Assembly: GCA_033032865.1 (NCBI GenBank)
Contig: JAWHQI010000040.1
Location: 13,967,501 to 14,031,500, forward strand
Source: Dactylorhiza incarnata
Taxonomy: Eukaryota; Streptophyta; Magnoliopsida; Asparagales; Orchidaceae
Direction of reading: 5' to 3'
Length of the DNA: 64,000 bases
This document shows, in pieces, positions 43,798-56,800 of the stretch. The notes under the pieces were generated by a model. The model saw only the letters and a program-made list of their open reading frames with translations, was not told the origin of the DNA and made no database searches. The position numbers were made by a program, and so were the translations under genes. Position 1 is the stretch's first letter; every line of letters begins with the position of its first letter.

Positions 43798-45092
43798 TGG
43801 TGCTTCATGATCTCACTTCTTCTGGAGGCGATAATTTTTATGAAAATGAAAAATCATTATGTCCACCATTATTTATGGGTGAAAATTATAATAGGTGGAA
43901 AACACTTATGGAAAAATTTCTTAAAACTTTGGATATTGAAGTTTGGAATATTATAATTTAGATGCCCCAAATTATTCTAAATAAAAATGAAATGTTTTTA
44001 AATGCCAAATCTATGAATAGTCTATATTGTGCTCTAGATCAAAATATTTTCAAACTTATTTATACGCTTCCTACTGCCTTTGAAGTTTGGAAATTTCTTG
44101 AGAATACTTCTAGTCTTCCTTCCACAGATGATGAACACGAGGAATTCCTTATGGATCTAAGAGAAGAAATCGATGAGGACTCATGCTTAGAGGAAGATCT
44201 ATCTAAGAGAGAATCAATATTGAACTCAATTGATGGCAAAACATCAAGCAAAAGAGAAGACGTAAACTATAGCAAGGTCAGAAAATCTAAATCTTCTCTT
44301 TTTGTAACAAATTCTATTTCTACATTTCGTGTGCTTAAATTTGCTAAACGTAAAACATCAAAAGTTGAAACATGCTAATTCCAAATTACGTTTAGAAAAT
44401 AAAACTTTAAAAGCAAACGGTAAACCTTGTTTTGATTATAATACTTTTAAAGAAGAACTCAAGGTTTTGGAAAAAGGTCTTTTAACTACAAAAGAGCATA
44501 ATAAAAAATTGATAAAAGAAAATGATAATTTAAAAGATAAACTAGAATCATTAAAAATGTTTATTCAAAATGTTTCATATAATAAAAAATCTTTTATTTC
44601 TAGTTTATCAAATTATCAAAAGTCTAAAAGCTTAACTTCATATTATAAGAGTATGTCAATAAGAAAGAGTGGAAATGAAAATCATCAAAATAAGAACCAA
44701 TCATTTAAAACATATTGTAACCCACTTTTTCAACATTCAATTCCTAAGAAGGACCATCACTCTTATAAACTCTCAAAGAATCCATATAATAAAATCATTA
44801 TGATTATCAACATCAATGTATTTTGAAAAATAATTTGAATAAACATAAATCTAAAATAAATTATTTTTCAAATAACTATCATCACAAAAAGATGTCAAAT
44901 AATCATAATATGAATTTAAAAGATAATCAACCAAAGTATGAATGGACGCCCAAAATTAAAAACGAAACACTAACTCCACTTATAAAGGCCCATTCATCAT
45001 TATCTCCCCAAAAGCCAACACGATGTATTTGGGTACCCAAAGGAACCATCACACTTGGTCCCCTTTGGATACCTAAATCTCTCATTCACTAG
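43798..45092 (+). pseudogene. Element I gag, internally deleted and broken
   Basis: Begins MVLHDLTSSGGDNFYENEK, keeps the copia Gag patterns 'F-x-G-E-N-Y-x-R-W' and 'W-x-x-I', and has a stop at about 43960. It resumes MPQIILNKNEMFLNAKSMN... to 'AFEVWKFLENTSS', then jumps straight to an acidic segment LPSTDDEHEEFLMDLREEIDED. The core of UBN2 is missing. A coiled-coil Lys/Asn/Glu-rich stretch follows in other frames (44329-44826). The end PTRCIWVPKGTITLGPLWIPK (44823-45092) is like the WVPK end of C's gag. No zinc knuckle was found. Non-functional. Confidence 0.72.
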
Positions 45093-48000
45093 GAATCATT
45101 GTATTGCATGAAGTAGAAATAAATTAAAAATAAAATATCATTATTCTATTTCATGATTTGCTTAATTACTTTTTCTTTTGTTTATTTTTTATTTTTGAGC
45201 CAACACACTATGATCACTTTATATATCATGAGATATGACTTTCATTTTAAGCCTAATGTTTAACAAATCAAATAGAACATAAAGTAAAAATATTTTTAAG
45301 TGATCTATCTTTTCTTTTTCTATGTTTTATCCTTATTAAATCAATTGCCTATAAATGTCATATATTATCATTATAAATTGAATGCTAAAATTGCTAAATG
45401 ATATTATAAAGACTAATTAAATTACTTTCAAAATTGGTTTTAAATGGACTTTTGGGTGTCTTAGGCTAAAATATTAAATGCACAACTTATTGCATATTTG
45501 TCTATTTTCTTTGTTGCACATAATAGCCCCTATAATGAAAAATCATAATTGAAAAATTTAAAAAAAAATGATAAATATGATTTCACACACTCCACATTGA
45601 TCTATTAATATCCTATGCTAAAATTCACTATTATCATATATCATAATTCATGATCTATCAAAAATTATCATAAATCAACTATTTCTATCAAGGTTCGGAT
45701 TTATGAAATATATGATGGCAATTGGTATTATAGTTTCATATCTTGTTTAGTGTGTGTGATGTGCATATCTATTGTTTGCATGAATCTCATCATATTTAGA
45801 CCTTAAAATTAACTTGACATTAGTAAGATGAATTCAAATAGAATTGCCTCTTCATTCCAGGTCTATAAATTTTCAAAACTCTATAATTGATTACACGCAA
45901 GCCAATTATATATATTTTGCATAACATTCAAATTCATTATCCTAGCTGCACCTATTGGTATATGCTCAATTTAGTATCTATGCTAGGATTATCAATATAG
46001 TGACATGCTAAAGGTAGAGAAATTTGAACTTTAAAATTCAAGAGTACAATGTGGTTTCAAAATCCCTATATGTTCTAAAACTAAAACAAACTCATGTTTT
46101 ATGAATGAATCCTTAGACTAAAACGCTTAGTATATCCATAATAATTAACCCATGACTTTTGTCTCATAATAGCGAGGGTGTAGGATTGTGTGCATTGGAG
46201 ACCTAACCTCTAAGTCATGTCTTGTCCTTAACCGGGGAGGGTTCCAGTAGGGTCTTGCGAGGCACTGGGGGGAAAGAGTGTTAGGTTGGGCATCGTCTTT
46301 TGTATGCATATGGGAGTAACACCCAAACCTATGGCATGTGTGGACCTCCTCGTGTCCATCCGTCTCTTAATACGGGGCTATAGTGTGCAGACATATAGTT
46401 AGGGTATATTATTATTGGGTATACTCATATTATATTCATTGCATGAATATTATCTCACTCTTCATACTAAAATCAAGCATATTTGTTTTTGTTCTAACAT
46501 TGCATCTTGTGTTTGGATATTTTATTATTTTGAGCTTTAATGATTTTACAAAACACAAGTATTTGAAAAATCACCAAAAAATGCTAAAAGAGCCTTCAAA
46601 TCTAATTAATATATTCTGAAATTTCAACTGAAGGGAGGTCTCTTTATAATACAAATGAATTATGAAAAATATTTTTCAAAACATCAAAATTTGCAGTTCT
46701 ATCTCAGCGTTAAGAAGCTAATGTCTGGCGTTGGCTCCATTGCTCCAATTTTTTTTTTGTTTTGAATAATTTCTGGTATTATTTTAATGTTTTGTGTGTG
46801 TTTTATTTCTCTGTTTGTAAAAAGTTTTCTATCTTTTTATTTCCATTAAAACAAATTTTATTTCTTTTAAAAAAAAAGTACTTTCTCATGCATTATTTTG
46901 GGTGTATCTCTCTGGCATAGAATATCATTTACTGAACGGGCTATTAAAGACTTCTATGTTTTCCAGAGAATATATATAAAAAACAAATACAAAATTACAA
47001 AACAATTTCAAATAACAAAAATATGTTTTTTCTCTTTATGTGTGTTTATTGTTTTGTGCTTATATAAAAAATTTATTAAAAATTTATAAAAAAATTGATT
47101 GTTATTCATTGCCATTGTCAAGGATGATTAATTATATCAATTAACGATTAAATACAATGTTTAATTTAACTATTAAGTTTCTTAAAAAACATTGTTTTGT
47201 ATTTGTCATGCCTTGAAAATTATCTTGTTATGTGCAATGAAATTGATTGTAGGTAAACATGTGTAGAAATGCTTAGCATGCCTCTAAGTATGAATAATGT
47301 ATTATGTTTGATACTGATTTAATCCCTCACTTATTTTTGATAATCTACATCGGTTTACAATCTTATACTAGCATGATTGTGTAGTGTAATAACATAACTA
47401 ATTAAAAATGCATAAATAGATTACCTACACAACATTGAATTGGTTATTACAATTCTTTGTCTTTCATGCACTCAATCTTTAGAGAAATATGGTTTACAAT
47501 TAAAATGATATGTTTGCAAAACAAGTGAATTCGGAGTCTTTAGTCACTAAACTAAAAAGCAAATAATAAATGACAAGGATAACTCCACCAAGCACTACTC
47601 ACCCTCCTGATAAGTCTTAATGAGCATTGTGAGGTTGAACACCTTGGCCAAAGAATTGTATAGTGTCTTGTAGCAAATAATTTATACACCACTTCTCTTA
47701 GTACACCAGATCACAAATAAAATTTGAAAATAATGCTAAAAAGTATAAAAGTGGTCCCCAAGCACTACTTTGCACCCTGATAAGTCTTAATAAGCATTAT
47801 GTGTGCAGAGCCCTTAGTAGTTGTAATATTTATTCACGTGCATTGAAAAATTGTTGAAGTAATAGTATTTCTGTATTTTAATGTTATGTTATTTCATTAT
47901 ATAAGTCATGTGTTTTTGATTGATTCACTTGCATACTTTATCGAAACACTATTTTGTACACATCATAATCTTTCATAAAACTTCTACTCATGAGAATTGG

Positions 48001-48391
48001 ATCCTGATGCTCATCTATACTATTCTCTACAAACTAAAGTAAATGCACTAGATAGCAAAGCATGATCGCTATAATTTTTATGTTTACTTGAAATGCAAAT
48101 TTTATTATATTGTAAGTTTTTTGTATCTTTTCTTGATATTATGAAATCATGCTTGCAATTGTATCTTAATAGAATAACATCTCTTCAATCTTTAACTCAA
48201 ACATCAACTTTTCAAATTTAAAACTCATTATCCTTTATATAATTTTATCTTCTAAAATGATGTTTATGTTTAAGAGTGCTTATTATATTCTTCTGCTAAG
48301 TTTACCACTTATGCTCATTCATGTCTATTTTTTAACACCGTAGTATTCTATTTTTTCAACAAGTGGTATCTTAAAATAGAATGCTTACTTT
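45093..48391 (+). other. AT-rich noncoding DNA after gag of I
   Basis: 3.3 kb with no usable open frame, strongly AT-rich except a GC-richer island at 46185-46385. One AACGC/GTCTGGCGTT passage at 46690-46740 repeats the word of I's LTR, which supports membership in I. Two similar 45-base passages with CAAGCACTACT...CCTGATAAGTCTTAATRAGCATT occur at 47590-47635 and 47757-47800. Interrupted at 48391 by F. Confidence 0.5.
48387..48391. repeat. Target site duplication of element F, left copy
   Basis: ACTTT here and ACTTC at 60373-60377, four of five identical. Confidence 0.65.
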
Positions 48392-49059
48392 TGTAAAGAA
48401 ACAGGCTGTGCCGAAACGAGAAATTTGAAAAAAAAATTCACAGGAATCACAAATTAATCACAGAAGACATACAGATCTACAGAGGTTCACCCAAATCCGG
48501 GCTACGTCCCATCTCCCCTTCCTCTTCTGGTTGTTCTAATCACCAAATCAGATTACAGCTTACAAGGTTATAAGGATCAAGAAAGACGATCCTACCTCAC
48601 TCAACCCTCTTCAGACAAGAAAAGAGGAAACGCCGCCAAGGCCAACCGCACAAAACACTGTTGCACTCCTTAGGCTTAGACTTAACCCAAAACCAGGGTT
48701 ACACACCCTTTAAATAGGGCGCCAAACCGGTTCAACAACATCCACAGAGACGGCATGTCAAAAATCGCTGAGACAGTTCAGTTACATCCACTGAGATGGC
48801 ATGTACAACCGCTGAGACAGCTCAGCTACATTCGCTGAGACGGCATGTACAACCGCTGAGACAGTTCCGCTATATCCACTGAGACGATATGTCAAAAGCG
48901 CTGAGACAGTTCAGCAACATCCGCTGAGATGGCACAGGAGTATCCGCTGAGACAGCATTACTTAAGGACCCGTTCGTCAAACGCAGTTCGACGAACCCTT
49001 CTCCGTTCGTCGAACGCCGTTCGACGAACCCTGACCAGAAGTGTTCCCCAACTCCAACA
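48392..49059 (-). repeat. Element F 3' LTR
   Basis: 668 bases, TGTAAAGAAACAGG to CTCCAACA. Minus-strand TATA box at 48709-48716 (TTTAAATA on plus). U3, to the right of it, has a 44-base repeat built of two 22-base halves (CCGCTGAGACAGTTCAGCTACAT and CCGCTGAGACGGCATGTACAA), about five copies at 48745-48960, and GTTCGTCGAACGCAGTTCGACGAACC palindromes at 48970-49030. Confidence 0.9.
48745..48960. repeat. 22/44-bp tandem repeat in F U3
   Basis: Half-unit 22 bases, both halves beginning CGCTGAGAC. The first half contains the pairing arms GCTGA and TCAGC around GACAGT. The right LTR has the equivalent array at 60020-60238. Not a CRISPR: units diverge and there are no unique spacers, and this is plant DNA. 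Confidence 0.78.
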
Positions 49060-52000
49060 TTCTCCCACTTGGTGAACATCTTCCTTCAACGAGAGCTGCT
49101 CCTCCAACCTTCCTCTTAAACCCTACGGCCGTTGCACACCACTGTAATTTGGCAACAGGAACCGTCTTGGTAAGTAAATCAGAGTTGTTCTCCATCGTGT
49201 CCACCTTCTCCAGTTGAACTACCTTCTTCTCCACCCTCACCCGAATGAAATGATACTGGATGTCAATGTGTTTGGTTTGTGCGTGGAAGGCTGAATTCTT
49301 GGCTAGCTGAATAGCCCTTTGGATGTCACACCACAGCTTCACTGGCCCCTGCTCAAACCCGAGCTCCAAACGTACCCTCCTCGGCCATATGGCCTCCTTT
49401 CTTACATGAGTAAGAGCCATGTTTTCCACCTCCGTCGATGAGAGTGCCACCACGCATTGCCTCCGACTCATCCAACTGATTGCACCTCCAAACAGTGTGA
49501 ACACGTACCCACTGGTGGATCTCCTGCTATCTAGATCATCTTCCCAATCCGAGTCCACGTGCCCAACCACGTCCAGGACTCCTCCTTCATCGGATCCTTC
49601 AAAACATAGGGAGTAATTTGAAGTTCCTCGGAGATACCTTAACACACGCTTCACAGCGTTCTAGTGTTCCTTTCCTGGTGTAGCCATATGCCCGCTCAAC
49701 ACTCCCACTGCTTGAGCAATGTCAGGGCAAGTGCAGACCATGGCGTACATCAAGCTTCCCACAACACTAGCATAAGGGACCTTCGCTATGTCCTCGACCT
49801 CATCATGTGTCTTTGGGCTCAACTCTGTGGATAACTTGCACCCAACTGGCATTGGTGCCCCCACTGGCTTGTAGTCCGTCATATTGACCTTTTTTAACAT
49901 CTCCTCGACGTACCTCTGCTGCCCCAACCAAAGATTCTTCTTGCTTCGATCCCTGGAAATCTGTATTCCCAAGATGACACTTGCTGGCCCCAAACCCTTC
50001 ATCTCGAATTTGGCTGAGAGTAGCTTCTTCACTTGTTGGATCATCCTGACACTATTGCCCACCAGTAGCATATCATCTACATAAAGTGTCAGTAAGATGA
50101 ACTATTCTCCCTTTCTCTAGATGTACACACAGTGGTCCGAATTCGATCTTTCAAAACCTAACTCCATACAAGGACTTCTTCAGCCTGCAAACCTGATCCT
50201 CCTTGCCCTTGGCTTTGAATCCTTCCAGCTGCTTCATGTATATCTCCTCCTCCAGATCACCATGAAGAAACGCCGTCTTCACATCCATCTGCTCGATCTC
50301 TAAGTCATGCGCTGCCGCAATAGAGAGTACCAGTCTGATCGATGTCATCTTGGCTACCAGTGAGAAGATCTCATCATAATCAACACCTTCAACCTGGGAG
50401 AATCCATTTGCAACCAACCTTGCCTTGTAATTCTCCACAGTTCCATCACCCTTCACCTTCTTATTGAAAACCCATTTGCTTCCAATGGCCTTCCTCCCCT
50501 TTGGAAGCTTACATAGACACCAAGTCTGATTCTTCCTCAGAGACTCCATTTCATCCTCCATGGCTAGCTCCCACTGATTTGAATCAGCTCTTGATCTAGC
50601 ATCACTGGCAGAGGTTGGATCTTCACCAAGCATACTCAGGCAACATTGTGCAGCCACTGCACATTGGGGATATCTCACTAGTGCCCTTCTTTCCCTTGTC
50701 GATCTCCTCAGAAGTGGAATTTCCTCAGCTTCATCTTCTGACTCATCAGCACATCTCACCACCTCCAAATCATCTGATTCAGAATCAGATTCAGCCCCAA
50801 CAATGGCAGCTCCTTCCTCAAAGGTTCCTTCCACCACCATTGTCTCTTTCTCTGCTTCTTTGGCCTTCTCAGCTTGTGTGACTGCCTGTGGGCTGGTTTC
50901 ATGAAACACCACATCCTTGCTGAATGTTATAGTCCTGGTTACAGGGTTCCAAAGCTTGTACACTTTTATGCCTTCTTTGTAACCCACAAAGATGCACTTC
51001 TCAGATTTAACATCAAGCTTCCCCCTCTTTTCCTATGGAATGTGAACATATGCATCACACCCAAACACACGAGCATAGGCCAAATTTGGTTTTCTCTTGC
51101 AGATGGCTTCAAAGGGTGTACATCCCTCCACGGCAGATGTAGGGGACCTGTTCTTCAGGTAATTTGCAGTCGCCATTGCTTCAGCCCAAAACTCCTTCCC
51201 CAATCCTGCCCAACTGAGCATGCACCTGGCCTTCTCCATCAAGGTTTTGTTCAGCCTCTCTGACACTCCATTCTGCTCTGGAGTGTACGGTGTGGTCTTC
51301 TTCCATGCAATCCCCTGCTCAGTACAGTACCGCTCAAAAGCATCAGAGCAGTACTCCCATCCATTGTCAGAACGGAGGACCTTCACCTTTCTCACCAACC
51401 GGTTCTCCACCAGGTTCATAAATTCCTTAAACCTATCCAGAACCTCTGACTTGGACCTGAGAAAATAGATCCAGGAGTAATGTGAGAGGTCATCAGTAAA
51501 GGACACATAGTACCTTACGCCGCCAAGAGATGGAGCTGGAGTTGGCCCAAACACATAATTGTGTATCAATTCCAGCACTTCAGTTGCCCTCGTGCCCGAC
51601 CCACAAAAGCTTACTCTGGTCTGTTTGCCAAGAAGGCAATGCTCACAGAACCCAAGGCTTGTGCAGTACTCCGGCACTCCTTCCACCATCTGACCAGATG
51701 CCATGACCGACATCCCCTTCTCACTGATATGCCCAAGCCTATGATGCCACAACCTGGACACCACCTCCTGGTTAACCTCCTGGCTCTCAGAAATAAGAGC
51801 CCCACTTGGAACAACTGTATCAGCAAGCAGTGTATACAGTGTTCCATGTCTCACTCCACTGACAATCACCATTGCCCCTCTTGTCATCTTCCAATATTGC
51901 TTATCACAGCTGTAGTGCACTCCTGCATCTGCCATGGAACCCACCGAGATTAGATTCCTACTCATCCCTGGATTGTGCATCACATTGGGAAGAGACCTTG

Positions 52001-52592
52001 TGATCCCATTAGACAGCTTCAACATCACCTTGCCACGCCCAATAATCTGCACAGCAGAATCATCACCCAACATGACATCTCCACCATCAAACCTCTCATA
52101 CTCACAGAACCAGTGCCTATGAGGGGTCATGTGGTATGATGCTCCTGTGTCTACATACCACATATCAGAATCTCCCTGAGCAACGCACGCGGTAGCGATG
52201 TATATGTCACTGCCGTCGCCCTCCTTCTTCGTACCAGAAGTTGTCGATGTCTCCTTGTTCTGAACGGCCTTGTTCGGACATTGAGACTTCACATGACCAG
52301 TCTCATTGCACTTCCATCACTGAACGGGCTTCTTACTCTTCTCCCTCTCCTAGCTCTTGGATCTACCTCAAGACTTATCTCGATATCCACCATGCTTGCT
52401 CTCCCTTTGTTGAGGACGGGATCTAGATACACTCAAAGAACCTTTGCTTGTCATCTCAGAACCTCCTCTCCTGGTCTAGTCAGATAAAAGGGTTGCACAT
52501 ATAGTATCATATGACAGTTCCTTGTCTCCACTCCCCCAAATAATGACAATAAAATTGTCCCATGAATCTGGCAGTGAGCACAACAAGGTGAT
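49060..52592 (-). pseudogene. Element F pol and 3' part of gag, broken
   Basis: Minus strand, right to left. A zinc knuckle WKCNETGHVKSQC whose first Cys codon is a TGA stop (about 52317). Protease WYVDTGASYHMTP (DTG intact). Pre-integrase HHRLGHI. Integrase with the first catalytic Asp replaced (LIHNYVFGP), then RSDNGWEY and PEQNGVSERLNK. The reverse transcriptase starts in 50987-50151 (MDVKTAFLHGDLEEEIYMKQ, KKSLYGV), breaks, then continues with LYVDDMLLVGN (catalytic box intact) and GLGPASVILGIQISRDRSK. RNase H ([32 protein letters not shown]) runs to near 49080. Multiple stops and frameshifts: dead. Confidence 0.92.
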
Positions 52593-52597
52593 GGCTC
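52593..52597. repeat. Target site duplication of element G, left copy
   Basis: GGCTC; GGTTC follows the right LTR at 59140-59144 (four of five). Confidence 0.7.
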
Positions 52598-53783
52598 TGT
52601 TGAAATTTTGAAGTGGTGTGGAGGAGACCGGGCGGTCTGGTTTGGGAGATAGCGGAGACCGCGTGGCTTGTGTATGTTATCTGCCGGTCTGGCTCTGCCG
52701 GCCTTTTCTGGTGATCTGCTGACTGGCCGGTTTATTCTTGTTCGCTGCGGTCTGTTCCCGAGTTGTTCTGCCTTGTTGGCATGTCTTCTTTGTTGGAAGA
52801 CTGGGCGGGTTGTTCTTATATGACCGTCTATCCGGGCGGTCTGTCCTAGCGATCTGACGACTTGTCCTAAGTCAGCCAGATGGTTCCTGGTTTGCTCCTG
52901 GTGGTCTTAGGGAGGAGTACCATTGTGATCGCGTGGCTTGTGCGCGGTCTCGTGTTCGCGCGGCTTGAGCGCGAGCTGCCTGCTGTTCTGCGGTCTTGGT
53001 CGGATGATCGTCCAAGTGGTCTGATCGCGCGGTCTGTCTTTTAAGACCGCTGGCAATCTGACGGGTGGTGACTGTATCCCGGTTTGTGCGGTGACGACAT
53101 CCGTTTACCCGCCTATAAATAGGGGTGCATGGCCCGTCATTCACAACGAGAACTGTAAAAACTGAGCCTAGGTTAATTCGTGCGGTCTCACTTTGAGGTC
53201 GGGCAGTCTCGGAAGCGAGCTGACTGTTTGTTGTGTTAGCAGGTTTGCGATCAACAGGTTGCGGTCTTCTTCCGTGGTGATTCCCAGCGGCTAGAATAAA
53301 CAACTCGGCAGCGGTCTGTCTGCGAGTTGGTTTATGTTTGTTCTTGTGCTGTTCGCAGCGAGCTCAGCGATCAGGCGACCTTCAGCGGTTAGGCGATCTG
53401 AGTTGCGGTCTGGCGACATCTTCAGTTCCTTGTTCCAATAAGCTTCAGTTCATGCGGTCTGAGGTGTGGTCTTGCAGTGCTGACAGTCTGTTCGGTTTCT
53501 GTTCGTGCGATCTCAGGTCAAGTCGGGCGAGTTCTGAAGTGGTGCGGCTTGTGCGGTCTGAGCTTGTCTAGCCGCCAGTTTTGCTTTTTTGGTGTGTTTT
53601 GTTCTTCTCGTCTTCGTGATTCTGATGAATCATGTCTAGCCATGTATACCTCGCAATGTAAATGAAGATTGTGTTTCAATAAAGTTTCTTATGTTGCTGT
53701 GTGACATTGTGGTTGTTTGGCCTTAACTCAGTTGATGCAACTCCTTCTTACTCCTAAACGGTCCAATTTCAAAAATTTTAACA
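52598..53783 (+). repeat. Element G left LTR
   Basis: TATAAATA at 53114-53121. U3 and leader both carry GCGGTCTG and AGACCG words (for example AGACCGGGCGGTCT near 52626-52639). Confidence 0.92.
53114..53121 (+). promoter_or_regulatory. TATA box of element G left LTR
   Basis: TATAAATA in CCTATAAATAGGGG; the right LTR has the same box at 58470-58477. Confidence 0.75.
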
Positions 53784-53795
53784 TGGTATCAGAGC
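53784..53795 (+). other. Primer binding site of element G
   Basis: TGGTATCAGAGC directly after the LTR; exact initiator-Met tRNA complement. Confidence 0.9.
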
Positions 53796-53872
53796 CAGGT
53801 TGTTGGAGTGGATAAGCAGTGATCAACTTGAGTTGCCATCGTCTTTGTGAAGAAGAGACCACATAGATTTCC

Positions 53873-56800
53873 ATGGAAGGCGAATTCGCAAGAGGGCTTG
53901 GTATTGAACTCCTTACATCGACAAACTATAAGAAATGGAGGTCGTGTATGGAGAGTTATTTACTTGGCGAGGATCTGTGGGAGATAGTTGGAGGAGAAGA
54001 CACACAAGAGGTGTTTCTAGCAGGAGATAATATGGCAGAGGTGAGACTTTGGAGGAGGACGAATGTTAAGGCAGAGTTCACTCTCAAGAGGGCTATCTCA
54101 CCGGAGCTGTTTGATCACATCATCGGATGTAAATCTGCTGCTGAAATTGACGTCCTTGGATGGCTTATTCAATAAAAAAAATGTAGCTCGGCTACAGTTT
54201 CTTGAAAATGAATTGGCGAGAGCCTCTCAAGGTGATCTTTCTATTTCTACCTTCTTTCTCAAGATGAAGAACCTCACAGCAGAGATTTCTGCCTTCGACC
54301 CTGATGAGCCCATCTCGGAGGAAAAACTGAAGAGGCATATCATTCGCGGGTTGCGGAAGGAGTATCTTGCCTTTGTGACTTCAGTTCAAGGTTGGGCAAA
54401 TCAACCATCTCTCTTGGAGCTAGAAAACTTACATGCTTTGCAAGAAAGTTTGGCAAGACAGATGGCGGGGACTTCTATCTCTGGGGGAGATAGTGATGTG
54501 TTGTTCTCTGGAAAGAAGAAGAAGAAGTGGGAGAAGAAGAAGCCTGGTTATGATGGACCCTCTACTTCAGGTCAGCAGGATAGGGGTTATGCTCCTAAGT
54601 CTGATGGGAAGAAGAAGGAAGATGGACCAAGGTGCTTCAGGTGCAATAAGACCGGCCACTTCAAGAAGGATCGCCGAGTTAATCTTCAGTCGGGACATGT
54701 AGCAGAGAAGGAGAAGCCAAAGCATGATGAAGCTGGATGGGGAGGAGCCTTTGCGGCTAATATGACGGCGATGCCCGTTAAGGCCTTGGCTGCCATCAAC
54801 TTCGAAGAGGATTGGATTGTTGATTTAGGCTGTGGACATCATCTCACCGGGGATGAATCAAAGTTCTCTTCTTTGGCGCCTTACTCTAGTAACGATGTTA
54901 TCATTATGGCTGATAATTCTGTTCATGCTGTCGAACAAGAAGGTGTTGTCTCCCTGAGCAGTGATAAGGGTCCACTCACGTTGAGGAGTGTTTATCACGT
55001 GCCTGGTATGAAGAAGAATCTCTTCTTTGTGACCAATGCGGTCGATGCCGGTTATCACGTTCTGTTTGGCCCAACAGAAGTGAAGTTTCTTAAAACTCAA
55101 CCGGAGATAAGGGGAGATGTTATCCATGTTGGAAAGAGGGTGAAGGACTTGTTCGTGTTATCGACAAGTACCTATGTTGATAAGATGAAGACCAACGATA
55201 GCGCGACTATCTGGCATGAAAGGTTGGGGCATGTTGGCATGGACAAATTGAAGGCTATGGTGGTAAGGGGCCTTGTCAAGGGCTTGCCTAGCTTGTCCTC
55301 TTTCGGAGACGGTCATGTTTGTGCTGGATGTCAGTTTGGTAAGTCTCATCGACTTCCATTTGATAAATTGCAAACTAGATGCAAAGCGTCGTTGGAATGC
55401 ATTCACGGTGATTTGATGGGACCGACAGCCACCCCTAGCCTTGGAGGCAATAGATATATGTTGGTGTTGATTGACGATTACACAAGATATGTCTGGGTGT
55501 ATTTCTTAAAAGAGAAGTCAGAAGCCTTTGCGAAGTTTGTGGAGTTCAAGGAGCTGGTGGAAGGTCGGTTAGGCCTGCGGGTGAAAAAATTGAGAACTGA
55601 CAATGGTGGGGAGTTCACCTCTGGTGAGTTCTCAAGTTTTTGCAGGAAACACGGCGTTCAGAGAGAGCTCACTTGTGCCCATACTCCACAGAAAAATGGC
55701 GTTGCGGAGAGGAAGATCCGTCATCTGACGGAAACCTGCAAATGCTGGCTTCATGCCAAGAGTATCCCAAAGTCTTTATGGGCGGAGGGAATGTCTTGTG
55801 CATCTTACGTCATCAACAGGATGCCTCTAAGTCCTATCAACATGAAGACCCCTCACGAACTGATGTTCAAGGAGAAACCGAGTGTTGCTCACCTTCTGGT
55901 GTTCGGGTCAACCTGCTATGTGCATATTACTGATGCTCTTCGGACAAAGCTAGATGCGAAAGCAAGGAAGCTAGTCTTTGTTGGGTATGATGAGCGGAAG
56001 AAAGGATGGAGATGCATGGATCCTGAGACACGGAGATCAGTGGTTTCTCGGGATGTGGTGTTTGATGAAGTGACTTCCTACAAGGGGAGTTCAGGAGTTG
56101 AACTACCAGAGAGCAGGGTTGATGAAGCAGAGAAAGCTGCAGGAAGTTTTCAAGTAGAGATGCCTATTTCACCAGGAGCTCCAGCTGTGTCAAGCTCTGA
56201 GATGGAGGCTTCAGGTTCTGGAAGCAGGGGGAGCAATGCTCCAAGTTCGTCTGGAAGAGGATCTTGCACAGAAGAAGCAGCTGAGGAGGTGGTTAGTCAG
56301 GTGCAACCTCTTAGGAGGTCGAAGAGGACTATCAAGCCACCAGATCGATACACGGGAGGAAACATGGTGAGCTTTGTCTCATGTTTCTTCGCTGGTCCCT
56401 TGGATGAAAGGGAACCGTCGAGCTTTGAGAAAGCCAAAGGCGTGAAGCAGTGGGATATTGCTATGCAAGAAGAGATGGATGCTCTCAAGAAGAATGAGAC
56501 TTGGTCTCTAGTGCCCAGGCCTAAGGGCATTACCCCTGTGACATGCAAATGGGTTTATAAACTCAATAAGAAAGCTGACGGTACGATCGAGCGATACAAG
56601 GCTCGTCTTGTAGCTCGCGGGTTCTCACAGCAGTATGGTGAAGATTATGATGAGACGTTTAGTCCAGTGGCAAAGATGACTTCGGTCAGATTTGTTATTG
56701 CCTTGGCGGCATCTTGTGGATGGGAGATTTGGCAGCTTGATGTTAAGAATGCTTTCTTATACGGAGAGATTGACAAAGATATCTTCATGATCCAGCTGCC

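Larger units (their letters stand above)
42293..45092 (+). mobile_element. Element I: copia retrotransposon, left LTR and gag
   Basis: Plus strand. LTR 42293-43743, primer site 43749-43760, broken gag to 45092. No pol and no right LTR recognised. The following AT-rich DNA (45093-48391, then 60373-60889 beyond F) may be its 3' interior because it ends in several polypurine-like tracts. Confidence 0.75.

Noticed and set aside
46185..46385. GC-richer island that might be a structured RNA or tRNA gene
   Set aside because: No cloverleaf, no A/B boxes recognised; left as part of noncoding interior.
48745..48960. Regular repeat array that superficially looks like CRISPR
   Set aside because: Tandem degenerate 22/44-base units, no unique spacers, no cas genes, plant retrotransposon context.
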